Notes under the pieces: generated by a model
Told to the model about the DNA's origin: nothing
The model's database searches: none
What the model saw: only the letters and a program-made list of their open reading frames with translations
Shown: in pieces, positions 46,464 to 55,154 of the stretch
Layout: each line of letters begins with the position of its first letter
How positions within the stretch are numbered: the first letter of the stretch is position 1
Position numbers and translations under genes: made by a program
DNA from: Entomomonas moraniae
Lineage (GTDB): Bacteria > Pseudomonadota > Gammaproteobacteria > Pseudomonadales > Pseudomonadaceae
DNA length: 64,000 nucleotides
Direction: 5' to 3'
NCBI RefSeq assembly: GCF_003991975.1
Contig: NZ_CP029822.1
Span: 1,364,001-1,428,000 of the forward strand

Positions 46464-46829
46464 AAAAACTTTTGTTTTGATTTTTTATATACTTACAATG
46501 TTATTTATATTTAAGCTATGTATATCTCCATTAACTAAACACAACTTAAACTTGAAAAAAACCCAGCCAAACTGAACAGACACTGAACAGAAATAATTTA
46601 TAACAAAAGTATAAAATTGACTCAAATCACTATACAACAGTTAATCCATCATCTTTTTTGTATGCAAACGACATCATACTTACATTATCTTGATATACTT
46701 TACTAGAAAAGCCTAATAAAATTGGTATCGGATGCTTAAGAACCTTCTTCAAGTGTGGCATCAAGGTCAAACTAATATTTTATTATTAGAAAGATCCGTT
46801 TAAATCATTAGCTATTAAAGAGTATTTAT

Positions 46830-47342
46830 ATGAAGTATGTTATTTTAGCAAGTCTTTTTGCTTTGCCTATTGCTAGCTATGCACAACAAAGTAACGTGAT
46901 TACTTTCAAAGGTCAGGTAGATGATGTAACTTGTACTGTAACAGTCAATGGTACAGCATCAACTCCTATTATTTTATTACAAACTGCAAAAACTTCGAAT
47001 CTAGCTGCTGCTGGTAACACCGCTATGCCAACAGAGTTTGATCTTCAATTGACTGATTGTGGTGCAGCAAAAACTGCAACAGCTCAATTAATTGGTAACA
47101 ACGTAACCACAAAGGGAAATCTTGGCAACACAGGTACAGCTACAAATGTATCTATTCAAATCGTAGATAATGGCACGCCTATCACATTTGTGGGTAGTAC
47201 AGCGGTTCAAGCAGGTATAGATACTGCTCTTGCAAGTGGCTCTGGTACTATACCTTTAGTGGCACAATATTATGCGGAAGCAACAGGTGTAACTGCGGGT
47301 ACAGTTCAAGCTACAATGCAGTATGCAGTAACTTACAAGTAA
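46830..47342 (+). CDS. Major fimbrial subunit (chaperone-usher pilin)
   Basis: A 170-residue type 1 pilin. The signal peptide is residues 1 to about 18 (cleaved after SYA). The mature part begins with an N-terminal donor strand region (NVITFKGQVDDVTC), and has the conserved disulfide pair Cys31/Cys76 region (VDDVTCTV and LQLTDCG). The C-terminal strand ends in MQYAVTYK, the beta-zipper with the penultimate Tyr expected for chaperone recognition. It is exported by Sec, held by the adjacent chaperone, and polymerised by the usher. A stable hairpin separates it from the chaperone, which should keep pilin mRNA more abundant. Confidence 0.92.
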   Translation: MKYVILASLFALPIASYAQQSNVITFKGQVDDVTCTVTVNGTASTPIILLQTAKTSNLAAAGNTAMPTEFDLQLTDCGAAKTATAQLIGNNVTTKGNLGNTGTATNVSIQIVDNGTPITFVGSTAVQAGIDTALASGSGTIPLVAQYYAEATGVTAGTVQATMQYAVTYK

Positions 47343-47353
47343 TGGACTAAATG

Positions 47354-47393
47354 ACAGACTATTAGATATTACTTATACCTTTTAATAGTCTGT
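47354..47393 (+). terminator. Intercistronic hairpin between pilin and chaperone
   Basis: ACAGACTATTA (47354-47364) pairs perfectly with TAATAGTCTGT (47383-47393), an 11-bp stem with an 18-base loop but no strong T-run. Such structures after major pilin genes commonly act as partial terminators or mRNA stabilisers that raise pilin expression relative to chaperone and usher. Confidence 0.65.
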
Positions 47394-47453
47394 TAATTTA
47401 GAAGATTACCTTTATTTTTATTGGTTGTACTGATGAATTAGTCGAGATATACA

Positions 47454-48185
47454 ATGCATAGTAGTTGCTTAAAAAAGCTTATCGCGTCAATCATCCTTAT
47501 TAGTAGTGTAACTTATAGCTCTTTCAGCCTAGCGACTGTCACCATGGTAGGTAATCGTATTATTTATCCTGCTGATGCTAAAGAAAGGATGTTACAGTTT
47601 TCTAACCCAGATAATATCCCATATATGGTTCAAGTCTGGACGGATATTAACACTCCAAATTCAAAACCTGAATCAGCTGATGGCCCATTCATCGCAACGC
47701 CACAGCTATTTAAAATTGAGTCAAATCAAGGTCAAGTAGTTCGATTAATGTTTAATAATAAACTGAGTCTGCCTACAGATAGGGAGTCTCTTTTTCACTT
47801 TAATTTTTTACAATTTCCAGGGGTAGATGACTCTCAGAAAGAACAAAATAAAATTGTTCTTCTGGTCACTAGTCGTTTGAAGATTTTTTACCGCCCCAAA
47901 AAACTTAGCCTTGCGCCAGAAGAAATATCAGAAAAAATTAAATTTAAACTTTCTAATAATAAATTAGAAGTACTTAATAATAGTCCGTACTATGCAACAT
48001 TTGACAAAGTAGAGCTCTTAGACACTAACAAAAAAGTCATTACCACAGTTAAAAACCCACAGATGGTAGCCCCTTTTTCAAGTGATAGATGGTCAGCCCA
48101 AACACCTATGATGAATGCGGCAATAGTTAAATACTCTCTTATAAATGATTTCGGTGTTTCTATTAATTACCAATTTTCTCTTTAA
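47454..48185 (+). CDS. Periplasmic fimbrial chaperone 1 (PapD/FimC-like)
   Basis: A 243-residue two-domain Ig-fold chaperone with a signal peptide (to about residue 26, cleaved after SLA). Domain 1 includes GNRIIYPADAKERMLQFSN, PFIATPQLFKIESNQGQVVRLMF, and the conserved FHFNFLQFPG and RLKIFYRPKKL motifs. Domain 2 ends in SINYQFSL. These features include the basic residues that anchor the pilin C-terminus. It donates a strand to pilin subunits in the periplasm and passes them to the usher 14 bases downstream. Confidence 0.92.
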   Translation: MHSSCLKKLIASIILISSVTYSSFSLATVTMVGNRIIYPADAKERMLQFSNPDNIPYMVQVWTDINTPNSKPESADGPFIATPQLFKIESNQGQVVRLMFNNKLSLPTDRESLFHFNFLQFPGVDDSQKEQNKIVLLVTSRLKIFYRPKKLSLAPEEISEKIKFKLSNNKLEVLNNSPYYATFDKVELLDTNKKVITTVKNPQMVAPFSSDRWSAQTPMMNAAIVKYSLINDFGVSINYQFSL

Positions 48186-48199
48186 GTATATAGTTTACG

Positions 48200-50791
48200 A
48201 TGAAGAGCTTTGTTAAAGTAAAGTGCTATAAAACACTGTATCAGTCATTATCTATTTCAGTGTTTTTTATAGTTTATAGTTCTTCGCCACTTGCAGAAGA
48301 TAAGGTAGTATCGTCCACAAAAAATTATTCTTTCGATGATTCCTTATTAAAAGGTTCAACATTTAACCTAGGTAATTTAAACAATTTTAATCAAGGAACA
48401 AAAGTTGACCCCGGTAGTTATAAGGTTGACTTATATATTAACAATCTATTCATAAAAACAACCGAAGTAACATTTATAAAAGATACAGCAACAAACAAAA
48501 TAGAGCCTTGTTTTTCGTTAGATGAACTACTAGCGCTAGGTATTAAAAAATCATCCATTGATACTCCGTCGAATACAAATAAACAGAACTGTTTGGTTCT
48601 CGACTATGCTGTAAAAGGGGCAAGCTCTAACTTTATTTATTCAGAGTTTAAACTACAATTGCATATCCCTCAAATCTTACTTAACACCTTACCCCGAGGA
48701 TATGTTAGCCCAGAGGCTTTAAACGAAGGGATTCCTGTTGCATTTGTTAATTATAATGCCAGTCAATATCACGTTAGTTATAAAGGGAATTCTAACCTAA
48801 AAAATGTTGATTCAACTTATATCAATATGAATATAGGCGCGAATTTAGGGTTATGGCGCTATAGACAACAAACTTTTTTTACTAAACAAAGCCACATGGG
48901 GAGTGATATAAAAACAACCAACCGCTATGTTCAACGTGCAATTTTACCATTACAAAGTGAATTGTTGATAGGTGAAAGCTTTACGACAGGGCAGTACTTC
49001 TCGGGCATCGGTTATAGAGGTATTTCATTAAAATCAGATGACCGCATGTTACCAGACTCACAACGTGGTTATGCTCCAACTATCCGCGGGATTGCTAAAA
49101 CAAATGCTAATGTAGTTATTCGGCAAGGTAGAAATATCATTTACCAAATGACAGTACCTCCCGGTCCTTTTGAAATTAATGATCTTTATGCAACCAACTA
49201 TGCAGGAGACTTGGACGTTACCGTAAACGAAGCAGACGGGACTGTTAATAGTTTCACAGTTCCTTACTCAGCAGTTCCAGACTCATTAAGACCTGGTGTT
49301 AGTCGCTACGATGTGACTATTGGTGAAACTCGCTTCGTTGGCGATAAAGATAAATTTATTGATGCTACTTATAGACGAGGGATCAGTAACTCCATCACTC
49401 TCAATACTGGTTTTAGAACCGCTGATGGTTATCAAGCGATTTTATTAGGTGGTGTTTACTCTAATGACCTGGGAGCCTTTGGCGTAACAACCACATTCTC
49501 ACGCGCCAAAATATTAGGAAAAACAGAAACAGGCTGGATGTCTCGACTCTCTTATAGTCGTACTTTTGACCCGACCAACACAACATTGACTATCGCAAAT
49601 TATCGCTATTCTACGTCGGGATACAGGGACTTAAATGATACATTAGGTTTAAGAAAAGCATACAAGACCAACACTGAATGGGACTCCTCAACTTATATGC
49701 AACGGTCACGTTTTGATGTATCGATTAATCAAAGCCTAGGAAATTATGGTAATCTATTTATTAATGGTGCTATTCAAGATTATTATGGCAATCGTAAACG
49801 TGACAAACAATTACAAGCCAGTTATTCCAAATCATTTAGTAATGGCTTAGCGGTTAATTTTTCTGTTACACGCAGTCAATATGGTTCTTATAACACTGGG
49901 GTAAGCTATCTTGACAACTACAATATATACCAGCAGTACAACATTCCAAAGAAATCTCAAACAACAACGATGGTTACCTTATCAATGCCTTTAGGTTATG
50001 GAAATAATGCTCCGTCATTGAGTACTTCCATAACAAAAGACTCTGAGTCTGGTGCCGATTTCCAAACATCATTAAATGGTACATTAGGCGAAAAACAAAA
50101 CTCTAGTTATGGCGTGAGCTATTCTACGAATGATAGAGACCATATTGACACATGGAATGCTTCTTTCCAAACTCGCTTACCTGTCGCAACAGCATCTGTT
50201 TCAGCAGCAAATTCCGATAATTACTGGCAAGTTTCTCAAGGACTGCAAGGCTCTGTAGTACTTCATGAGGGTGGTATTACCTTAGGTCCTTACTTGGGAG
50301 AAACTTTTGGTATTGTTGAAGCAAAAGGTGCAGAAGGTGCAGAAGTTATTGGTGGACAAGGAGCAAAGATTAATCGATTTGGATATGCTGTAATCCCCTA
50401 TTTAGCCCCTTATCGCTATAATAATGTGTTACTCTCACCGGAAGGCATGAACTCTTATGCTGAATTAGTCAGTAATCAGAAACAAGTTGCACCCTATGCA
50501 GGAGCAGCAGTTAAAGTCAAATTTAATACAACACTAGGCTATCCCGTTTTATTCACTTTTGACCAAACTGATAAAGATATTCCTATGGGAGCAACAGTCT
50601 ATGACGTCAATGGGAAGAACGTAGGAATGGTAGGCCAAGGCAAACAAGCTTACACTAGACTTGAAGAACTAAACAGCAGACTAACTGTACGCTGGGGAGA
50701 TAAAAAATCTCAACAATGCCAAGTCGATTACAATTTAAATGGACAAGACATCAACCAATATTTAATCATACTCAATGTACCTTGTATATGA
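48200..50791 (+). CDS. Fimbrial outer-membrane usher (FimD/PapC family)
   Basis: An 863-residue usher, full length. After the signal peptide, the N-terminal chaperone-binding domain begins with YSFDDSLLKGSTFNLGNLNNFNQG. The beta-barrel pore region includes the classic PDSQRGYAPTIRGIAKTNANVVIRQGRNIIYQ (plug-containing) and FEINDLYATNYAGDLDVTVNEADG. The C-terminal domains end with TVRWGDKKSQQCQVDY. It forms the secretion channel and polymerises pilin subunits. It follows chaperone 1 after 14 bases, and the next gene begins 10 bases after its stop. Confidence 0.95.
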   Translation: MKSFVKVKCYKTLYQSLSISVFFIVYSSSPLAEDKVVSSTKNYSFDDSLLKGSTFNLGNLNNFNQGTKVDPGSYKVDLYINNLFIKTTEVTFIKDTATNKIEPCFSLDELLALGIKKSSIDTPSNTNKQNCLVLDYAVKGASSNFIYSEFKLQLHIPQILLNTLPRGYVSPEALNEGIPVAFVNYNASQYHVSYKGNSNLKNVDSTYINMNIGANLGLWRYRQQTFFTKQSHMGSDIKTTNRYVQRAILPLQSELLIGESFTTGQYFSGIGYRGISLKSDDRMLPDSQRGYAPTIRGIAKTNANVVIRQGRNIIYQMTVPPGPFEINDLYATNYAGDLDVTVNEADGTVNSFTVPYSAVPDSLRPGVSRYDVTIGETRFVGDKDKFIDATYRRGISNSITLNTGFRTADGYQAILLGGVYSNDLGAFGVTTTFSRAKILGKTETGWMSRLSYSRTFDPTNTTLTIANYRYSTSGYRDLNDTLGLRKAYKTNTEWDSSTYMQRSRFDVSINQSLGNYGNLFINGAIQDYYGNRKRDKQLQASYSKSFSNGLAVNFSVTRSQYGSYNTGVSYLDNYNIYQQYNIPKKSQTTTMVTLSMPLGYGNNAPSLSTSITKDSESGADFQTSLNGTLGEKQNSSYGVSYSTNDRDHIDTWNASFQTRLPVATASVSAANSDNYWQVSQGLQGSVVLHEGGITLGPYLGETFGIVEAKGAEGAEVIGGQGAKINRFGYAVIPYLAPYRYNNVLLSPEGMNSYAELVSNQKQVAPYAGAAVKVKFNTTLGYPVLFTFDQTDKDIPMGATVYDVNGKNVGMVGQGKQAYTRLEELNSRLTVRWGDKKSQQCQVDYNLNGQDINQYLIILNVPCI

Positions 50792-50801
50792 GCCACTACT
50801 T

Positions 50802-52118
50802 ATGATGCGACCAAACAGTTTAAATTTAATATTATTAATTTTTCTTATGAGTAGCCCAATATTAGGCCATGCCAGCTGTACTCGCAATGTTGCTGTTGCT
50901 GGTTATGATGGACAAGGTATGAATACAGGGCTTGGCAATATTAATGTCACTGACAATTACATTCAACCACCAGGCTCTATAATAGCCACATCTGTTGTCA
51001 ATTATGCACCAGGCTACAGCTACCCCTCACCCGATACTGTTATTTATACTTGTGATCAAACAGATATCGGCAGTATTTATGAAATGTTCGCAACAAATGG
51101 GGATGATCTTTATGGTGGCTTTTATACTATAGGAACAGAAGATGGACTTAGTGGTTTTTATCAAAATAAAATTCATTACACAGGCATAAAACTTACTCAT
51201 CTTAACAGTGGACAAGCTTTTTTAAGAACATGGCAACAATATCCAATTACCTCTTATTTAGTGGACGGTACTAAAATTAAAATTAGAGCTAAAGATTTTA
51301 GTGCTATAAAAGTTGAAATAGCAAAAGTGAGCTCAGATGGCTATACCAGTGGTGCTGTTTCTAATTACTGTGGAACAGGATGGCAAGCAGCTGGTTCTTA
51401 CGCATGCACGCAACCTAATGGATACGTTATATTTAAAGGACCAGGCACGGGCTCCACACCAGCGATTGGTTCAGATTCAGCGACTAATTATCAGGGTTGG
51501 CCCACTCACTGGACTTCGATTGGCCTAGGAACTCCACCCAAAACAAATGTTACAATGAATACGACTTGTGTTGCTAGAAATGTAACCCCTACTATACTAT
51601 TTCAAACAATGAGTGTAAATGATATAAACCAAGGAAAGACCGTAGAAAATAATATTTCAATAACTGTAGAGTGTAGTAATACAGTTCAGTCGGGGACTGC
51701 GAGCGGACAAACGGCTATAGGAATTCAAACCTCACTCGAGGCTTATCAAACGGCTCAATCACTGGGGTTAGTTAATGCACAAGGTGGCGTTAGTTACTTG
51801 CTATCTGATGGCTATGGCACCAATAGTATGATAGCGACCGGCGTTGGTATTGCATTAAAAGCACCTGATGGCCAAGACCTACCTTTTGTTGGATGGCAAA
51901 ATTGCAATGGAAGTGGCAGTACAAGCACATGTCCTGGTGGACGAGATGCTGGATGGTATCCTATCTTGTCAGGAGCAACTAATGCAGGAAGCTCTTCTCA
52001 ATCAGGTTATCAATATTTTACAACTCAATTCACGGCTATTTTGAAAAAAATCCCTAGTGAGACTGTTACTCCAGGAAGTGTTCAAGCAAAGGGATACGTA
52101 TTAGTAAGAATACAATAA
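50802..52118 (+). CDS. Putative fimbrial tip adhesin
   Basis: About 438 residues from ATG 50802; an in-frame ATG at 50775 overlaps the usher end, but the 50802 start gives a normal signal peptide (LNLILLIFLMSSPILGHAS) beginning with MMRP. The N-terminal region (about 30-225) has several Cys residues and likely forms a receptor-binding lectin domain without a close match I can name. The C-terminal region (about 260-438) is pilin-like (TLNTTCVAR, ISITVECSNT, ending in GYVLVRIQ). This two-domain length is typical of FimH/PapG-type adhesins. Its place after the usher supports the call. Confidence 0.75.
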   Translation: MMRPNSLNLILLIFLMSSPILGHASCTRNVAVAGYDGQGMNTGLGNINVTDNYIQPPGSIIATSVVNYAPGYSYPSPDTVIYTCDQTDIGSIYEMFATNGDDLYGGFYTIGTEDGLSGFYQNKIHYTGIKLTHLNSGQAFLRTWQQYPITSYLVDGTKIKIRAKDFSAIKVEIAKVSSDGYTSGAVSNYCGTGWQAAGSYACTQPNGYVIFKGPGTGSTPAIGSDSATNYQGWPTHWTSIGLGTPPKTNVTMNTTCVARNVTPTILFQTMSVNDINQGKTVENNISITVECSNTVQSGTASGQTAIGIQTSLEAYQTAQSLGLVNAQGGVSYLLSDGYGTNSMIATGVGIALKAPDGQDLPFVGWQNCNGSGSTSTCPGGRDAGWYPILSGATNAGSSSQSGYQYFTTQFTAILKKIPSETVTPGSVQAKGYVLVRIQ

Positions 52119-52132
52119 CCTAATGTGATTAT

Positions 52133-52894
52133 ATGAAAATCGATTTCTCTTTTAAGATAGCAGCTCTTTTAGTACCAATAATATTATTTGATACATTGGC
52201 TTATGCAGGCATTATTCCAGAAAAAAAACGAATTATTTTTAAAAGTGATGAACAACAACAGGTTCTCTTAATTGCTAATACCAACGACTACCCTATTTTA
52301 ATGCAAACATGGATCGATAACGGTAATACGCAGAATGTACCCAGCGCTACTGTGTCCCCTTTTATCATTACCCCTCCTATGTCCCGTTTAGTCGCAGGAG
52401 AAATAAAAGGATTACGTATCATCTACAACAAACAAAAAACACTACCTAATGATAAAGAATCCGCTTTTTGGATCAATTTATACGAAGTACCACCGACAAG
52501 TAAAGAAAATAAATTAGTTGATAATGTTACCGTGGCAATGAATACACAAATTAAGCTATTTTATAGGCCAACTCCGTTAGCGAATAAACCAGAAGAAAAA
52601 ATACTCGTCACGCAACTAAGCTGTTATGGTAAAGCTTATAATCTAGAAATCACAGTCTCCTGTAAAAACCCAACCCCCTATTACATCTCCTTATCTAATA
52701 TTGAATTAAATCTCTACAATCATACTTATCATAATGAAACACAATTAGATATGATGGTTCCCCCTTTTTCTGATAATAGCTATCGGATTAATGTTGACTC
52801 CAGCAACATTCCTCAACAAGTAAATGTTGAATACTCCTTTGTCGATGATAAGGGAGATGTCCATGGGCTTAAATCAACAATACGGATCGATTAA
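52133..52894 (+). CDS. Periplasmic fimbrial chaperone 2
   Basis: A 253-residue PapD-like chaperone with a signal peptide (to about residue 25, cleaved after YAG or nearby). Motifs include KRIIFKSDEQQQVLLIANTN, PFIITPPMSRLVAGEIKGLRIIYN, FWINLYEVPP and IKLFYRP. It has an extra cysteine pair (LSCYGKAYNLEITVSC), which may form a disulfide in domain 2 as in some chaperone families. It starts 14 bases after the adhesin gene. A dedicated chaperone for the adhesin is the likeliest role, because chaperone 1 is next to the pilin. The operon ends here. Confidence 0.9.
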   Translation: MKIDFSFKIAALLVPIILFDTLAYAGIIPEKKRIIFKSDEQQQVLLIANTNDYPILMQTWIDNGNTQNVPSATVSPFIITPPMSRLVAGEIKGLRIIYNKQKTLPNDKESAFWINLYEVPPTSKENKLVDNVTVAMNTQIKLFYRPTPLANKPEEKILVTQLSCYGKAYNLEITVSCKNPTPYYISLSNIELNLYNHTYHNETQLDMMVPPFSDNSYRINVDSSNIPQQVNVEYSFVDDKGDVHGLKSTIRID

Positions 52895-52904
52895 TCGTTT
52901 ATTT

Positions 52905-52971
52905 ACATGAAAATTACCGCTACAACCTAACACTCCATTAGGCTAGGTGGCAATGAGCTCTATTTTCATGT
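52905..52971 (+). other. Long stem-loop after the fimbrial operon
   Basis: ACATGAAAAT (52905-52914) pairs perfectly with ATTTTCATGT (52962-52971). Inside, CCTAA/TTAGG and further partial complementarity allow an extended hairpin. It begins 11 bases past the chaperone stop codon, so it may be the operon terminator, although no T-run follows. A small repeat element is another option. Confidence 0.5.
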
Positions 52972-53081
52972 ATACAACAACAACCAAATATTTACACATT
53001 CTTTACCCAAGCTGTATTTTCTCTTTACACTTCTAGCGCTAATATATAAACACTTAAATTACAAAACAAAGGAATTACAAA

Positions 53082-53447
53082 ATGAAAAAATTATTAGCTA
53101 CCTCAGTTGCTGCTTTATTATCTTTAAGTGTTGCAGGTTATGCTTCTGCTCAAAGTACAGAACACCAACCAAACCAACAACAAGCCCCTCATACTCAACA
53201 CATGAGCAAGCAAGATAAAGGAAATCAAGGTCAACAACATGAAGGCAAAAAACCAACTAGACATAACAACGCTGACAAAAACCAACAACATGATGGTAAA
53301 AAAGTAAACAAAGAACATAAAGGCCAAAATGTGAACAAAACACATAGAGCTGACAAGAACCAACAACATGATGGTAAGAATGCAAGCAAAAAACACAACG
53401 GCGAAGGTAAAAGACAACACCAATCAGATAACAGCAAATCTGAATAA
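53082..53447 (+). CDS. Secreted His/Lys/Gln-rich small repeat protein
   Basis: I do not recognise this gene as a named family. It has 121 residues with a clear signal peptide (1 to about 23, MKKLLATSVAALLSLSVAGYASA) and a mature part of about 98 residues that is almost only H, K, Q, N, D, G, T and S. The block ADKNQQHDGKK/N occurs twice, near residues 64-74 and 86-96, and the word HKGQ/HEGK recurs. No cysteine and no aromatic core is visible, so it is probably disordered. The strongly basic, histidine-rich character would suit metal or polyanion binding, but this is only inference. AAAGGA precedes the ATG, and an intrinsic terminator follows. Confidence 0.8.
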   Translation: MKKLLATSVAALLSLSVAGYASAQSTEHQPNQQQAPHTQHMSKQDKGNQGQQHEGKKPTRHNNADKNQQHDGKKVNKEHKGQNVNKTHRADKNQQHDGKNASKKHNGEGKRQHQSDNSKSE

Positions 53448-53490
53448 AACTGATACTTTTTTCTGATCAATTGATCTTATCTTTTCTATA

Positions 53491-53553
53491 AAAATTTAGG
53501 CGAGGCAAACCAGTTACATTTTTATACTGTCACCCTCGCTCTAAATTTTTTTT
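53491..53553. terminator. Bidirectional terminator between the His-rich gene and pgtP
   Basis: AAAATTTAG-GCGAGG (53491-53505) pairs with CCTCGC-T-CTAAATTTT (53534-53549), a 15-bp stem with one bulged T and a long loop, followed by T-rich DNA on the plus strand and preceded by A-rich DNA that serves as a T-run on the minus strand. It suits the two convergent genes on either side. Confidence 0.8.
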
Positions 53554-53598
53554 AATTTCATATCAATAAATAGTTTCCCATCTCAAAATCATTGACAT

Positions 53599-54981
53599 TT
53601 ATTTAGCCATTTTTTGTTTTCTTTCCAACTCCAAAGCACCAAAATGAGAGAGAATACAAAAAATAATACAGCACACTGTACCGCCTAATAATAAATAAAA
53701 ACCAATATCCCAATTGCCATTTGTTTGCTTCACAACAAACCCAAAAATACTGGTTCCTAAAGAAGCACCTAAAATATAGCTCATAAAGCCACGTAGACCT
53801 ACAGCAGAACCTACCGCATAACTAGGAACAATTTCCATTGTTTGCACAGAAGCAAGAAATTGTGGAATATAAATCAAACAACCAACAATAGCAGCAAATG
53901 TTGTTACCATAAATAAAGAACTACTTTGCCAATAACCAATAATACAAAAGAAAATAAGTGACATAGCTAAAATAGCTAAAGGCATACGGCGCCCTTTAAA
54001 AAGCTTATCAGATAACCAACCTGCTAAAAGGGTAGAAGGTATTGCTGCCCACTCAAAACATAAGAAAGCAAAACTCATCTCTCCTTTAGAGAAATGTTTA
54101 ACATCTGATAAATAGATAGGTAACCAGCTAATAACGCCAAAACGCACCATGTAGACAAAGACATCAACAAACGAAATAAACCATGCATTCTTATTAGGTA
54201 ATACATACTTTACAAAAATTTGCCACGAACTCATATTAGCAACAGCAGAATTCAACTCCGTTTTAACCAGCTCATCGTCATCTTTTACTATTTCATTTAA
54301 AGAAGGTAAACCCTCTCCAACTGGGGACTCTTTACCCAAGCCCAATACAACAAATGCCATGATAATCGCAATAGCAGCCGGAACAACATAGCTCGCAATC
54401 CGCCAATAATCTTGTGGGTTATCATCCCCTGTCACAAATGCCAATGCTGCAAAGCCACCCGCAACAATCGGAGCAACAACCCCCCCCCCTACGTTATGAG
54501 AGATATTCCAAAAAGCACCAACACGCCCACGAATATTGCGAGGAAACCAATTAGCAATAGTAATAAATGAAGGCCCTACTCCCATCCCTTGGAATAAACC
54601 ATTTAAGGCAACAAAAATAAAAAACATCCAAAAAGCAAAACTAAATCCTAACCCAATATTAACAATAGCACATAGAAATAAACCAACGGCCATAAATCTC
54701 TTAGGGCTCGCTTTATCTGAAAGGTTACTCATCACCCCTTTACTAATTCCATAAACGATAAGCATTAAACTGGTCAAAATACCAATTTCCTGAGTATCAA
54801 AGTGTAACTGATCTTTTAGATAGGGAGTTGATAACGTAAAGTTATTTCTAACAATATAATAAGAAAGATACCCTAAAAAAACACTTAGTAACGCCTGTAT
54901 TTTATAGGTATTATAGGTTGTTTGGATCAACTGATCGGAAACTTTATCAGCTTTAAACTGCGGTTTTAAGAATGCAAACAT
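53599..54981 (-). CDS. pgtP: Phosphoglycerate transporter PgtP-like (OPA family MFS)
   Basis: A 460-residue 12-helix organophosphate:phosphate antiporter. Blocks such as YRIQALLSVFLGY-type (KIQALLSVFLGYLSYYIVRN), TLSTPYLKDQL, GISKGVMSNLSDKASPK, GLFQGMGVGPSFITIANWFPR and GAFWNISHNVGGG are very close to Salmonella PgtP, which takes up 2-/3-phosphoglycerate and phosphoenolpyruvate. UhpT and GlpT share the fold but these segments fit PgtP better from memory. No pgtABC regulators are adjacent. The gene is transcribed away from the histidine phosphatase at 55155; a 173-bp region separates the two starts. Confidence 0.88.
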   Translation of the reverse strand: MFAFLKPQFKADKVSDQLIQTTYNTYKIQALLSVFLGYLSYYIVRNNFTLSTPYLKDQLHFDTQEIGILTSLMLIVYGISKGVMSNLSDKASPKRFMAVGLFLCAIVNIGLGFSFAFWMFFIFVALNGLFQGMGVGPSFITIANWFPRNIRGRVGAFWNISHNVGGGVVAPIVAGGFAALAFVTGDDNPQDYWRIASYVVPAAIAIIMAFVVLGLGKESPVGEGLPSLNEIVKDDDELVKTELNSAVANMSSWQIFVKYVLPNKNAWFISFVDVFVYMVRFGVISWLPIYLSDVKHFSKGEMSFAFLCFEWAAIPSTLLAGWLSDKLFKGRRMPLAILAMSLIFFCIIGYWQSSSLFMVTTFAAIVGCLIYIPQFLASVQTMEIVPSYAVGSAVGLRGFMSYILGASLGTSIFGFVVKQTNGNWDIGFYLLLGGTVCCIIFCILSHFGALELERKQKMAK

Positions 54982-55154
54982 AATTAGGCCTGCTTAGTTT
55001 TTGAATGATATAGTATTAGTAAATGTTTCAAGCAATTAGTTTAATATTCTGGAAAAAATTTATAAACTATCCATAATATTTAAATAAATATACTTGATAT
55101 ATTCAAACTTCTATCAAACATACCGCTTTAATTATTAAGTAAAGGTTTTTATTT

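Larger units (their letters stand above)
46321..46829. promoter_or_regulatory. Long non-coding leader and control region of the fimbrial operon
   Basis: About 510 bases carry no ORF of note. The region is strongly AT-rich, contains the CRP-type site at 46448-46463 and the hairpin at 46387-46427, and ends with AAAGAG ahead of the pilin ATG. No pair of inverted repeats suitable for FimB/FimE-style inversion was seen. It is likely the promoter region of the operon. Confidence 0.5.

Noticed and set aside
46321-46829. Invertible promoter element for fimbrial phase variation
   Set aside because: No suitable pair of inverted repeats was found in the intergenic region and no tyrosine recombinase gene is nearby. 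The only inverted repeats are short hairpins.
53124-53470. Hydrophobic antisense frames opposite the His/Lys-rich gene
   Set aside because: They arise because AAR/CAA/CAT-rich codons read as Leu/Phe/Val/Met on the other strand. The plus-strand frame has a signal peptide, a ribosome-binding site and a terminator.
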